Below are positions 17,281 to 25,892 of a stretch of 64,000 nucleotides of DNA, in pieces (position 1 is the stretch's first letter; each line of letters opens with the position of its first letter). Under the pieces are notes generated by a model. That model was not told where the DNA came from and did not search any database. It saw only the letters and a list, made by a program, of their open reading frames with translations. The DNA is from Roseinatronobacter monicus. Lineage in GTDB: Bacteria; Pseudomonadota; Alphaproteobacteria; Rhodobacterales; Rhodobacteraceae. Location of the stretch: assembly GCF_006716865.1 (NCBI RefSeq), contig NZ_VFPT01000001.1:2041001-2105000 (forward strand), in the 5' to 3' direction. The position numbers were made by a program, and so were the translations under genes.

Positions 17281-18060
17281 TCAGCCTGTCCTTTCCTGTG
17301 TCTCGACGGCGGCGCGTGCGCGCGGTCCGTGGAAATATTCATGCACCCAAGGGTGTTCGATTGTCAGCATATCAGCCATGGTGCCCGTATACAGCACCCG
17401 TTTTTCCGCCAGCACCGCAATCCGGTCACATGTTGCGTGCAATGTATCCAGATCATGCGTCACCAGAAACACGGTAAGGCCCAGTGTTTCCGACAGCGCG
17501 CGGATCAATTCATCAAAGGCCGAGGCCCCGATCGGGTCCAGCCCTGCGGTCGGTTCGTCCAGAAAGACAATTTCGGGGTCCAGTGCCAAGGCACGCGCCA
17601 GCCCCGCCCGCTTGCGCATACCACCCGACAATTCCGACGGATATTTGTCACCCGCCGCGTAGGGCAGCCCCGACATCGAGATTTTCAAATCTGCCAGTTC
17701 GCGCCGCATATCGGCATCCAGCCCCGACAAGGTCCGCATGGGAACCTCGACGTTTTCGCGCACGGTCAGGCTAGAGAACAGCGCACCATCCTGAAACATG
17801 ACGCCCATGCGTTGGTCGATTGCGCGGCGCTCGGTTTCAGAGCAATTCAGCGCATCCTGGCCAAAAATCTCGATCCGCCCGCCCTGCGGCGGGCGCAGTC
17901 CCGCGATACAGCGCAGCAGCACTGATTTGCCGGTGCCAGACCCGCCGACAACGCCCACGACCTCGCCACGATACACATCAAGATCCAGATTCTCATGCAC
18001 CACCGTGGACCCGAACTGGTTGCGCAGCCCCCGCAAACTTATGACCACCTCGCACGCCAT
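17281..18060 (-). CDS. MlaF-like ABC transporter ATP-binding protein
   Basis: The 259-residue ATPase has Walker A GGSGTGKS (about residues 37-44), the signature LSGGMRKRAGLARAL, Walker B IVFLDEPTAGLD and the H-loop TVFLVTHDLD. The GMRKR variant of the ABC signature is typical of MlaF/MCE ATPases. The start at 18060 overlaps the permease stop (TGATG). It powers phospholipid or sterol-type transport through the STAS-fused permease upstream. Confidence 0.93.
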   Translation of the reverse strand: MACEVVISLRGLRNQFGSTVVHENLDLDVYRGEVVGVVGGSGTGKSVLLRCIAGLRPPQGGRIEIFGQDALNCSETERRAIDQRMGVMFQDGALFSSLTVRENVEVPMRTLSGLDADMRRELADLKISMSGLPYAAGDKYPSELSGGMRKRAGLARALALDPEIVFLDEPTAGLDPIGASAFDELIRALSETLGLTVFLVTHDLDTLHATCDRIAVLAEKRVLYTGTMADMLTIEHPWVHEYFHGPRARAAVETQERTG

Positions 18061-19217
18061 CAGATCCCCATAATTGCAAAAAAGACCGAGAATAGCGCAT
18101 CTGCAACGATCACCATGAAAATCGCCCGCACCACCGCAGCAGATGTCTGCGCACCAAGGCTTTCGGCGTTGCCGCCAACCTGCATACCTGCATGGCAGCC
18201 GATCACGCCGATAATCATGGCAAAGACAGGTGCCTTTACGAAACCGACAATCACATGGTCGAGGCTGGTATCTTCCAGCAGCCGCGTCATGAACATGCCC
18301 GGCGAGATGCCCAACTCGATCCACGCCATCATGGCCCCGCCAAACAGGCCCATGACATTGGCAATCGCCCCCAAAATCGGCAGCGTGATCAGCAAGGCCA
18401 GAATGCGTGGCACAAAAAGTGCGGTTGCCGGATCAATCGCCAGCGTGCGCATGGCGTCAATTTCTTCGCGCATCTTCATTGAACCGATGGCGGCGGTAAA
18501 ACTGGACGCCGTGCGCCCCGCCACGATGATCGCGGTCAGCAAGATGCCCAATTCGCGCAAGATCGATATGGCAATCAAATCGACGACAAAAATCTCGGCC
18601 CCGAACTGGCGCAACTGTACCGAGCCCTGAAAGGCCAACACAACCCCGATCAGGAACCCCATCAGCGCCACAATAGGCACGGCCTTCCAGCCCACCTGAT
18701 CGCAGTGATGCACCAGCGCGGTCATGCGAAACTCAGACGGATGGCGCAGCAAATATGCCAGACGCGCCAGAAACAGCCCCAGCATGGCAATCAGTTCGAC
18801 CAGAAACATACCAGCGCCAACGACGCCACGCCCCATCCGTTCCAGCAAATCTGTCACGCTCAGGCGCGACGTAGACACAGGGTCCGGGCGCGGCATGGCA
18901 AGCGCGACACGCTCGATCAGGGCCTCGTGGTCGGGCTTGAGGTTGACGAACTGGAATTCTGCGCCACTCGCCTCGATCTTCAGGCGCAGTTTTTGCAGCA
19001 TATAGGCCCCAGCGGTATCGAGCGCATCAAGCTGCGACATATCAAGCTGCGTATCGCCCGCATCCTCGATCTGGCGCAGTTGTGGGGTCGCTTCTTGAAG
19101 GTTGCGGACATTCAGCGCTCCGGTCACTATCCAACCCTGCTCCGCACGGATAAACCGCGCTGACGACGCGGCATGATCGCCGCGCGAGGGTGTTTCAGGA
19201 TCAGCGTAAGAACTCAA
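18060..19217 (-). CDS. MlaE-family permease with N-terminal STAS domain
   Basis: The permease domain (about residues 130-385) carries the MlaE motifs LIGVVLAFQGSVQLRQFGAEIFVVDL and GRTASSFTAAIGSMKMREEIDAMRTLAI. It is preceded by about 100 residues that look like a STAS domain (QLDMSQLDALDTAGAYMLQKL), which in E. coli is the separate protein MlaB. I prefer a TTG start at 19217 with GAGG five bases upstream; the frame stays open to 19328, so the start is uncertain. It is the first gene of the four-gene MCE operon. Confidence 0.87.
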   Translation of the reverse strand: MSSYADPETPSRGDHAASSARFIRAEQGWIVTGALNVRNLQEATPQLRQIEDAGDTQLDMSQLDALDTAGAYMLQKLRLKIEASGAEFQFVNLKPDHEALIERVALAMPRPDPVSTSRLSVTDLLERMGRGVVGAGMFLVELIAMLGLFLARLAYLLRHPSEFRMTALVHHCDQVGWKAVPIVALMGFLIGVVLAFQGSVQLRQFGAEIFVVDLIAISILRELGILLTAIIVAGRTASSFTAAIGSMKMREEIDAMRTLAIDPATALFVPRILALLITLPILGAIANVMGLFGGAMMAWIELGISPGMFMTRLLEDTSLDHVIVGFVKAPVFAMIIGVIGCHAGMQVGGNAESLGAQTSAAVVRAIFMVIVADALFSVFFAIMGI

Positions 19218-19445
19218 GTCAACCTCGTAACTTATCAGGAAAAACAAGCTATATCTGCTCCGGCGAAATCTTGCCAGTGGGCTTGCTGCATTGCCGCACA
19301 TCATAACGGGCCTGTGACAATTCCACACATATCGCGCAGCGTGGCAGTGTCCATGGTTTCACACCACGCGAAGGGCATAGGCAACACTTCCCTTCGCGTC
19401 GCAATGGCCGCACAGTGGCGCGCGACATATTGAAAGAGGTGCAGA

Positions 19446-20186
19446 ATGCGAAGAACCGCCATTGTAACAGGGGCAGGCAGCGGGATTGGGCGCGCCGTGG
19501 CGGTGGAACTCGCCGCACAGGGGTGGTCTGTGGCACTGACAGGGCGCAGACACTCCGCGCTTGAGGGCACAGCGCAGGCGGCACAGGGCGACACGCTTGT
19601 ACATGCGGCAGATGTGACCGACCCAGCCGCCGTGGCGCAGGTGTTTGAGGCCGTGGTCGCAAAATGGGGCCGGGTGGACCTGTTGTTCAACAATGCGGGT
19701 ATATTCCCCCCGGCAGCTCCATTGGAAGACCTCGACCTCGACACATGGCGCGCGGCGGTCGATGTGAACCTGAATGGCGCGTTTTATTGCCTTCAGGCCG
19801 CCTTTCGGGTGATGAAGGCTCAAGACCCCCGCGGCGGGCGGATCATCAATAACGGGTCCATCTCGGCGCATGCGCCGCGCCCGCATTCAGCCCCCTACAC
19901 GACCACAAAACACGCCATGACAGGGTTGACGAAATCTGCGGCACTGGACGGGCGGGCGTATGGGATTGCAGTCGGTCAGATTGATATCGGCAATGCCGCG
20001 AGCGACATGACCCAAGCGATGACGCAGGGTGTGATGCAATCAGATGGCACCTACCGGTCAGAGCCAGTGATGGATGTGGGACATGTGGCGCGCGCCGTGG
20101 CGCATATGGCCGCACTTCCGCCCGAGGCCAATGTTTTGTTCACCACGATCATGGCAACACATATGCCCTTTGTCGGTCGGGGCTGA
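19446..20186 (+). CDS. SDR family NAD(P)-dependent oxidoreductase
   Basis: This 246-residue classical short-chain dehydrogenase has the cofactor motif TGAGSGIG at residues 8-15, NNAG at about 82-85, catalytic Ser in INNGSISA, and the active-site pair in YTTTKHA (Y-x3-K). The substrate cannot be inferred. An AGAGG ribosome binding site precedes the ATG. It stands alone, divergent from the MCE operon; the ZIP gene downstream has its own regulated promoter. Confidence 0.9.
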   Translation: MRRTAIVTGAGSGIGRAVAVELAAQGWSVALTGRRHSALEGTAQAAQGDTLVHAADVTDPAAVAQVFEAVVAKWGRVDLLFNNAGIFPPAAPLEDLDLDTWRAAVDVNLNGAFYCLQAAFRVMKAQDPRGGRIINNGSISAHAPRPHSAPYTTTKHAMTGLTKSAALDGRAYGIAVGQIDIGNAASDMTQAMTQGVMQSDGTYRSEPVMDVGHVARAVAHMAALPPEANVLFTTIMATHMPFVGRG

Positions 20187-20207
20187 GGGCCGCCATGGCA
20201 ACAGGGC

Positions 20208-20235
20208 TTGACTTGCACCGGCACCATCATATTTT
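20208..20235 (+). promoter_or_regulatory. Candidate promoter of the ZIP transporter gene
   Basis: A -35-like TTGACT (20208-20213) and a -10-like TATTTT (20230-20235) are separated by 16 bases. The -10 overlaps the Irr-type palindrome at 20232-20250, so a bound regulator would block or strongly affect this promoter. Confidence 0.5.
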
Positions 20236-20250
20236 AGAATTATTCTAAAA
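20232..20250. promoter_or_regulatory. Irr-type iron control element (ICE) upstream of the ZIP gene
   Basis: The sequence TTTTAGAATTATTCTAAAA is a perfect 9-bp inverted repeat around one base. Its core TTTAGAA-N3-TTCTAAA matches the published ICE consensus bound by Irr in alphaproteobacteria. It ends 9 bases before the ATG of the ZIP gene and overlaps the candidate -10 box. Irr acts when iron/heme is low, and sites over the -10 usually mean repression. Confidence 0.8.
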
Positions 20251-20259
20251 AAGTACAAC

Positions 20260-21000
20260 ATGTCCGATCCGACCGTCCTACTTGTCTTCGTCGCAGCCGC
20301 GATCACCGCTCTTGCAACGGGACTGGGTGCAGTGCCGCTTCTGGCGCTGCGCGAAGTCACGCCGCGCGCGCTGGCTTATGGGAATGCGGTGGCGGCCGGG
20401 CTGATGCTGGCGGCGACATTTTCGCTGGTGGTGGAAGGGTTCGAGTTTTCTGCCCCGCGCACCATTCTTGGTCTGTTGCTGGGCTTGGGCGGAATCTGGC
20501 TGGCCAAGCGTTATTTTGACGGCAAGGAAGGGGTCAGTTTTGCCAATACCAATGGCGCCGATGCCCTGAAAATCCTGCTTATTATGGGTGTGATGACTGT
20601 GCATTCGGCTGCCGAAGGCGTCGGCGTCGGTGTTGCCTATGGCAGCGGGCGGGAATTGGGCGATTTCATCACCATCGCGATTGCGCTGCACAATGTGCCC
20701 GAAGGTCTGGCCATTGCGCTGGTGATGGTGCCGCGCGGGGCAAGCGTGGCCAAGGCTGGGTGGTGGGCAATCCTGTCCTCTGCCCCGCAACCGCTGCTGG
20801 CGGTGCCTGCGTTCCTGTTCGTGCTGGCCTTCGCGCCGGTGCTGCCGGTCGGTTTGGGGCTGGCTGCGGGCGCAATGCTGTGGATGATCTTTTCCGAATT
20901 GCTGCCAGAGGCGACCGAAGGGGTCGACAGTTCAACCGTTGGGGTGATCGTTACCCTGTCATTTACAGCGATGATGGCGCTTACGCTTGTTTTGGGGTGA
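20260..21000 (+). CDS. ZIP family divalent metal transporter
   Basis: This 246-residue protein has about seven or eight membrane segments. The ZIP metal-site helices carry HSAAEGVGVG (TM4) and HNVPEGLA (TM5), which supply His and Glu ligands. It probably moves Zn, Fe or Mn across the inner membrane. There is no clear Shine-Dalgarno; the leader is short and AT-rich. The Irr-type site directly upstream points to an iron-linked role, perhaps Fe or Mn rather than Zn uptake, or an export role if repression occurs under iron limitation. Confidence 0.87.
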   Translation: MSDPTVLLVFVAAAITALATGLGAVPLLALREVTPRALAYGNAVAAGLMLAATFSLVVEGFEFSAPRTILGLLLGLGGIWLAKRYFDGKEGVSFANTNGADALKILLIMGVMTVHSAAEGVGVGVAYGSGRELGDFITIAIALHNVPEGLAIALVMVPRGASVAKAGWWAILSSAPQPLLAVPAFLFVLAFAPVLPVGLGLAAGAMLWMIFSELLPEATEGVDSSTVGVIVTLSFTAMMALTLVLG

Positions 21001-21043
21001 TCCGCCTATTGCCCTGCGCCCTGCCCTGCCCCATATCTGACAC

Positions 21044-21736
21044 ATGCTGAAATTGACCCCCTTTCTGATCCTGCTGGCCTATGGTCTGATCATGTACTGG
21101 TTCTCCGCATGGCGAACCAAGCGGGAGTTGAACGAAAAATCATCGCCGCTTGCAGATGCGCGGCTGAAAAAGCTGACCGACCGGATGGCGGATGCTTTGG
21201 CCGTGGATAGGGTTGTGGTGCATATCTACGAGATTGAGCCTGTAAACGGGCTGGCCGCACCAGACGGGCGCATTTTCATCACGCGTGGCTTTTATAACAA
21301 GTACCGGCAAGGCGAGGTGTCCGCCGAAGAAATGGCGACTGTGATCGCGCATGAGTTGGGCCATGTCGCCTTGGGCCATACCCGCAAGCGTATGATCGAC
21401 TTTTCCGGCACCAATGCGATCCGCATGGCGCTAGCGACCGTGTTCAACCGCTTCATTCCGGGGCTGGGGGTCATTATCGCAAATTTCGTGACCACATTGC
21501 TGATGGCGCGCCTCAGCCGCGATGACGAGTATGAGGCAGACGCCTATGCCTCGGCGCTGCTGGTTAAAGCGGGGATTGGGCTGGAGCCGCAAAAATCGCT
21601 GTTTCGCAAACTGGAAAAGCTGGTCGGCATGGGCGGCGGTGCCCCCGCATGGTTGCTGAGCCACCCCAACACCGAGGACCGCATCCGCGCGATTGAGGTC
21701 AATGAGGAACGCTGGAAACTCTCGCCCGAAGGTTGA
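21044..21736 (+). CDS. M48 family metalloprotease
   Basis: The 230-residue protein has an N-terminal hydrophobic segment (residues 5-20, probable membrane anchor). The zinc-binding motif HELGH (VIAHELGHVALGH) lies near residues 103-107, and a downstream Glu is in DDEYEADAYAS. The C-terminal SHPNTEDRIRAI is typical of HtpX/Ste24/LoiP-like peptidases. It likely degrades misfolded envelope proteins. It is convergent with edd, and a strong hairpin separates them. Confidence 0.9.
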   Translation: MLKLTPFLILLAYGLIMYWFSAWRTKRELNEKSSPLADARLKKLTDRMADALAVDRVVVHIYEIEPVNGLAAPDGRIFITRGFYNKYRQGEVSAEEMATVIAHELGHVALGHTRKRMIDFSGTNAIRMALATVFNRFIPGLGVIIANFVTTLLMARLSRDDEYEADAYASALLVKAGIGLEPQKSLFRKLEKLVGMGGGAPAWLLSHPNTEDRIRAIEVNEERWKLSPEG

Positions 21737-21744
21737 AAAGGGGG

Positions 21745-21780
21745 GCGGCCCTTGCCCCCATTGAGGGGGCTGCGGGCCGC
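21745..21780. terminator. Hairpin between convergent M48 gene and edd
   Basis: The outer stem GCGGCCC/GGGCCGC (21745-21751 with 21774-21780) encloses an inner CCCCC/GGGGG stem (21755-21759 with 21765-21769). It sits in the 77-base gap between two convergent genes and could end transcription in both directions, although no U-tract is evident. Confidence 0.6.
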
Positions 21781-21813
21781 GTCGGGACTGACGCCCTCCG
21801 GGCTGTGCTTTAC

Positions 21814-23619
21814 TCAGACGACGACGCCTGCCCCTTCGGTAGAATCGCCAACATGGGCGCGGAAGGCTGCGAATAATTCGCGGCCAATGCCAAACTCGTT
21901 GTTGGACAGATCGGCGTGCACGGGCGTGCGCGTGTCGAAATCCGCTTCCAGCACATCCAGCCGCCCGGAAGCGGCATCCAGCCGCACAAGGTCGCCGTCT
22001 TGCAGGCGCGCCAAGGGCCCGCCCTTGGCGGCCTCTGGCGCGACATGTATCGCGGCGGGCACCTTGCCGCTGGCGCCCGACATGCGCCCATCCGTCACAA
22101 GCGCCACTTTCAGCCCACGATCTTGCAGCACGGCGAGGATCGGGGTCAGCGAATGCAATTCGGGCATACCATTTGCGGCGGGCCCCTGAAACCGCACCAC
22201 AACAATTGTATCCTCGGTAAATTCGCCTGCCTGAAACGCCGTTTTGACCGAAAGCTGATCGTGGAAGATGCGGGCGCGCGCCTCGATCACATGGCGCGAC
22301 GGATCGACGGCAGAGACCTTGATCACCCCTTGGCCCAGATTGCCGTCAAGTTGCTTCAACCCACCTGATGGCTGAAAGGCAGATGCGGCCGAGCGCAGGA
22401 TGCGGTCGTTCAATGTCTCACCTGCCCCGTCTTCCCAGACCAGCGCGCCATCGCGCAATTTGGGCTCCTGTGCATAGCGCTTCAGCCCGTCGCCCGCGAT
22501 GGTGCAGACATCGTCATGCAACAGGCCTGCGTCCAGCAATTCGCCGATCATATAGCCCAGCCCGCCTGCGGCGTGAAAATGGTTCACATCGGCCAGACCA
22601 TTGGGATAAACCTTGGCCATCAGCGGCACGGCCTCGGATATCTCGGCGAAATCTTCCAGTGCCAGTTCAATACCGGCGGCGCGTGCCATCGCAGGCAGAT
22701 GCAGCACCAGATTTGTGGACCCGCCTGTCGCCATGAGCCCGACAATCCCATTCACAAAGGCGCGTTCATCCAGCACCTGCCCTGCGGGGCGGTAGTCATT
22801 GCCAAGTGCTGTGATCGCCAGCGCGCGCTCGGTCGCGGCGACCGTCAGCGCTTCGCGCAGCGGTGTGCCGGGATTGACGAAACTTGCGCCGGGCAGATGC
22901 AGGCCCATGAATTCCATCAGCATCTGGTTGGTATTGGCGGTGCCGTAAAAGGTGCAGGTGCCGGGGCCATGATAGCTGGCCATCTCGGCTTTCATCAGAT
23001 CATCGCGCCCGATCTCGCCTTGTGCAAATTGCTGGCGCACTTTCGATTTCTCGTCATTGGGCAGCCCACTGGTCATAGGCCCTGCCGGAATGAACACCGA
23101 GGGCACATGACCGAATGTTGCCGCCGCAATAATCAGCCCCGGCACGATCTTGTCACAGACCCCCAGCCATACGGCAGCATCAAAGCAATTATGCGACATT
23201 GCCACCCCCGCCGACAATGCAATCACATCGCGCGAGAACAGCGACAATTCCATACCCGGCTGGCCCTGAGTAACCCCGTCGCACATCGCAGGCACACCGC
23301 CTGCGACCTGTGCTGTGCCGCCTGCGGCGCGGGCGGCGCGGCGGATGATATCCGGATACTGCTCGAAGGGCTGATGGGCGGACAGCATGTCGTTATAGGC
23401 TGTGACAATCCCCAAATTGGGCGCGCGCCCTTCGGCTAGCGCGGATTTGTCTTCCTCCATCGCGGCATAGGCATGCGCCTGATTGCCACAACTGAGATGC
23501 GCGCGCACGGGCCCTGCGTCGGCGGCTGCGCGCATGCGGTCAAGATACGCCGTGCGCCGGGGCAAAGACCGCGCGCGGATTCGCTGGGTGACGGCTTCGA
23601 TTCTGGGGTTCATCGGCAT
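21814..23619 (-). CDS. edd: 6-Phosphogluconate dehydratase
   Basis: The 601-residue IlvD/Edd-family protein converts 6-phosphogluconate to KDPG in the Entner-Doudoroff pathway. Family landmarks are [39 protein letters not shown] (Fe-S Cys), [21 protein letters not shown] (Cys), [14 protein letters not shown] and the C-terminal [19 protein letters not shown]. The length and [11 protein letters not shown] favour Edd over dihydroxy-acid dehydratase. The aldolase gene eda is not adjacent; downstream is a convergent protease gene. A well-formed promoter with a palindromic operator lies upstream. Confidence 0.93.
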   Translation of the reverse strand: MPMNPRIEAVTQRIRARSLPRRTAYLDRMRAAADAGPVRAHLSCGNQAHAYAAMEEDKSALAEGRAPNLGIVTAYNDMLSAHQPFEQYPDIIRRAARAAGGTAQVAGGVPAMCDGVTQGQPGMELSLFSRDVIALSAGVAMSHNCFDAAVWLGVCDKIVPGLIIAAATFGHVPSVFIPAGPMTSGLPNDEKSKVRQQFAQGEIGRDDLMKAEMASYHGPGTCTFYGTANTNQMLMEFMGLHLPGASFVNPGTPLREALTVAATERALAITALGNDYRPAGQVLDERAFVNGIVGLMATGGSTNLVLHLPAMARAAGIELALEDFAEISEAVPLMAKVYPNGLADVNHFHAAGGLGYMIGELLDAGLLHDDVCTIAGDGLKRYAQEPKLRDGALVWEDGAGETLNDRILRSAASAFQPSGGLKQLDGNLGQGVIKVSAVDPSRHVIEARARIFHDQLSVKTAFQAGEFTEDTIVVVRFQGPAANGMPELHSLTPILAVLQDRGLKVALVTDGRMSGASGKVPAAIHVAPEAAKGGPLARLQDGDLVRLDAASGRLDVLEADFDTRTPVHADLSNNEFGIGRELFAAFRAHVGDSTEGAGVVV

Positions 23620-23663
23620 GTCTGGCTACTCCATCGAGCAAGATGAGATATTCGCTTGGGCCT

Positions 23664-23692
23664 CATATAGCCAGTTAGCGCTAACAATTCAA
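23664..23692 (-). promoter_or_regulatory. edd promoter with a palindromic operator inside the spacer
   Basis: On the minus strand, TTGAAT (23692-23687) and TATATG (23669-23664) are separated by exactly 17 bases. The spacer contains the perfect 12-bp palindrome GTTAGCGCTAAC (23674-23685). The layout fits repression by a LacI-type sugar regulator. The predicted transcription start is near 23657, about 38 bases before the edd ATG. Confidence 0.7.
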
Positions 23693-23804
23693 TCGCTCAA
23701 GAGCCATGCAGAAATCGCATGTCGGGCCTTCGGAAATGGACATAGCCATGCTGCACCGCAGCGCCTATTTAAGCGGCAGAAGAAAAAACCGAAAGAAAAC
23801 TCCT

Positions 23805-23969
23805 ATGTTTGACCTGTCAAAGACAGACCCGCTCGTCGTTGATACCCTGCAAATCGAGAATGCCGCCCGGCAGATGCGCGCAGAGTTCATTGCCCATAGC
23901 GTCTCCGCGCTTGGCCAGAAGATTGCGCGCCTGTTCACCAACACCGCCGGGACAGCCGCACGCGGCTGA
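23805..23969 (+). CDS. Small hypothetical protein (54 aa)
   Basis: The 54-residue helical protein begins MFDLSKTDPLVVDTLQIENAARQMRAEFIAHSV and ends KIARLFTNTAGTAARG. It resembles short Rhodobacteraceae proteins that share an E-x-x-AR-x-(M/L)-RAE helix, possibly the RSP_7527-type group (recalled, not checked). The ATG at 23805 is chosen because the upstream part of the frame (from 23706) overlaps the edd promoter. Ribosome binding is weak (GAAAGAAAAC). It may be a stand-alone small gene; no function is known. Confidence 0.55.
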   Translation: MFDLSKTDPLVVDTLQIENAARQMRAEFIAHSVSALGQKIARLFTNTAGTAARG

Positions 23970-24045
23970 TCGCGCAAGCGCTAAGGGTTTCCAAACCCTG
24001 ATGACTGGCATATGGCATCAGGCAAAGCCGCCAAGGAATGCCATC

Positions 24046-25239
24046 ATGACCGATTACCCCACGATTCGCCTGAAACCCAAGGCTGAGGCCCGCGCCATTC
24101 GCCACGGCTTCCCTTGGGTTTTTGCTGATGAGGTCGTGACCGACAGGCGTACCCGTGCCCTGACCGCTGGCAGCTTCGCCGTGCTTGAGGATTCAGAGCG
24201 CCGCGCGCTGGGGCTGGTCACCGTCAACCCCGCGTCAAAGATCATCGGGCGCATGATGGATCGCAATGTCGATGCCGTGATTGACGCCGACTGGATCAGT
24301 GCCAAACTGCGCATCGCGCTGGACCACCGCGCCCGCCTGTATGAGACCCCATATTACCGCCTGATCCACGCCGAGGCCGATGGCTTGCCCGGCGTTGTTA
24401 TTGACCGGTTTGGTCCGGCCGCGGTCATTCAACCCAACGCAGCATGGGCCGAGGCGCATATCACGCTGATTGCAGACGCCCTGCAAGCAGTGACGGGGGT
24501 TGAGTGTATCGTCAAGAACGGGGCTGGTCGCTCGCGCGTGCTGGAAGGGTTGACCGAAGAAACCGAGGTGCTGCGCGGCACGCTTGACGGACCGATGCCT
24601 GTGCTGATGAACGGCGCGACGTATATGGCCGACCTTTTGGGCGGGCAAAAGACTGGCCTGTTTTTCGACCAGCGCCCCAACCATGCCTTTGCGGCAACGC
24701 TGGCAAAAGGGGCGCGTGTGCTGGATGTATTCAGCCATGTGGGGGGCTTCTCGCTCGCTGCATTGGGCGCAGGCGCGCAAAGCGCGTTGGCGGTGGACAG
24801 CTCTGTCCCGGCGCTGGAATTGGCGACGCGCGGGGCGCAGGCCTCTGACATGGCGGCGCAGTTTGAAACACGTCAGGGCGATGCCTTTGCCGTGATGGAA
24901 GCGCTGGCGGCAGAAAACGCGCAATTCGATCTGGTCGTGTGCGACCCGCCTGCCTTTGCCCCCAACAAGCAAGCCCTTGATGCGGGATTGCGGGCCTATG
25001 AACGGGTGGCCAAACTCGCAGCGCCACTGGTGGCACCCGGCGGGTATCTGGGCTTGTGTTCATGTTCGCATGCGGCGGACCTGAGCGCGTTTCGCAATGC
25101 GTCCGCGCGCGGGATCGGGCGGGCCGGGCGCAAGGCGCAACTGATCCATACCGGCTCTGCCGGGCCGGACCATCCACAACTGCCGCAACTGGCCGAAAGC
25201 GGATATCTCAAGGCAGTGTACTTTCGCCTGAACTCATGA
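24046..25239 (+). CDS. rlmI: RlmI-like 23S rRNA (cytosine-C5) methyltransferase
   Basis: This is a 397-residue protein. The N-terminal PUA-like domain includes the start region RLKPKAEARAIRHGFPWVFADEV. An EEHD-type middle region follows (AEADGLPGVVIDRFG), then a Rossmann methyltransferase domain with LLGGQKTGLFFDQRPN, the SAM-binding VLDVFSHVGGFSLAALGAGA and the catalytic VCDPPAFAP. A second cysteine lies in LCSCSHAAD. RlmI makes m5C1962 in 23S rRNA. An AAGGA site precedes the ATG at 24046. Its stop overlaps the start of the PIN-domain gene. Confidence 0.9.
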   Translation: MTDYPTIRLKPKAEARAIRHGFPWVFADEVVTDRRTRALTAGSFAVLEDSERRALGLVTVNPASKIIGRMMDRNVDAVIDADWISAKLRIALDHRARLYETPYYRLIHAEADGLPGVVIDRFGPAAVIQPNAAWAEAHITLIADALQAVTGVECIVKNGAGRSRVLEGLTEETEVLRGTLDGPMPVLMNGATYMADLLGGQKTGLFFDQRPNHAFAATLAKGARVLDVFSHVGGFSLAALGAGAQSALAVDSSVPALELATRGAQASDMAAQFETRQGDAFAVMEALAAENAQFDLVVCDPPAFAPNKQALDAGLRAYERVAKLAAPLVAPGGYLGLCSCSHAADLSAFRNASARGIGRAGRKAQLIHTGSAGPDHPQLPQLAESGYLKAVYFRLNS

Positions 25240-25784
25240 AGGTCGTGCTGGATGCCTGCGTGCTGTACCCCAGCGTCCTGCGTGAAATCCTGATTGGTGT
25301 GGCGGCCCGCGGCGGGTTCCAGCCGCTTTGGTCCACGCGCATACTGGGCGAATGGCAACGCGCCGCAGCCAGACTGGGCGACGCGGGCGCGCTTGTCGCA
25401 AGCGGTGAGATTGCGCGCCTGCGCAGCCAGTGGCCGCAGGCCGAAATACCTGCCGACCCTGAGATCGAGCAACGCCTGTGGCTGCCTGACCCCGCCGATG
25501 CGCATGTGCTGGCAACCGCCATTGCTGCGCAGGCCGACAGACTCGTCACGCTGAACCTGAAGGACTTTCCGACCCGTATGCTGGCCACTGAGGGCGCGCG
25601 TGCGCAAAGCCCTGACGATTTTCTGATGGAGCGGTGGCTGCACACCCCCGAAATTGTGACAGCGGCCGTGCAAGACGCACAACACGCGACTGAAGCGGCA
25701 TCGGGCCGGTCACAGCCGGTGCGCCCGCTTCTGAAACGCGCGAAACTGCCGCGGCTGGGCAAGGCCCTGACACGCGACGCCTGA
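25236..25784 (+). CDS. PIN domain protein
   Basis: The 182-residue protein begins MKVVLDACVLYPSVLREILI, with the first PIN Asp at residue 6. It has ILGEWQRAAARL and, near residues 88-110, LPDPADAHVLATAIAAQADRLVTLNLKDFP with the remaining acidic residues of a PIN nuclease site. The start overlaps the rlmI stop (ATGA). No small antitoxin gene is adjacent, so it is not an obvious VapBC module. Coupling to an rRNA methyltransferase suggests an RNA-related role, which is inference. Confidence 0.8.
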   Translation: MKVVLDACVLYPSVLREILIGVAARGGFQPLWSTRILGEWQRAAARLGDAGALVASGEIARLRSQWPQAEIPADPEIEQRLWLPDPADAHVLATAIAAQADRLVTLNLKDFPTRMLATEGARAQSPDDFLMERWLHTPEIVTAAVQDAQHATEAASGRSQPVRPLLKRAKLPRLGKALTRDA

Positions 25785-25804
25785 GACAAATTCCCGCCCG
25801 CCCC

Positions 25805-25833
25805 TTGCGGCCCCCAAATCGTAGCACTAAGAT
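25805..25833 (+). promoter_or_regulatory. Candidate promoter of clpP
   Basis: TTGCGG (25805-25810) and TAAGAT (25828-25833) are separated by 17 bases, about 60 bases before the clpP start. No sigma-32 box is clear. Confidence 0.45.
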
Positions 25834-25860
25834 TCCATCAAGAGATTTAAGATATCAACA

Positions 25861-25873
25861 GACCAGACTGGTC
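25861..25873. promoter_or_regulatory. Short palindrome in the clpP leader
   Basis: GACCAG-A-CTGGTC is a perfect 6-bp inverted repeat around one base. It ends 19 bases before the clpP ATG, where it could be an operator or a small leader hairpin. Confidence 0.35.
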
Positions 25874-25892
25874 AGGAACCGAAGGCAGGCAG

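Noticed and set aside
25236..25784. VapBC-type toxin-antitoxin module
   Set aside because: A PIN domain is present, but no small antitoxin gene lies upstream or downstream; rlmI and clpP flank it.
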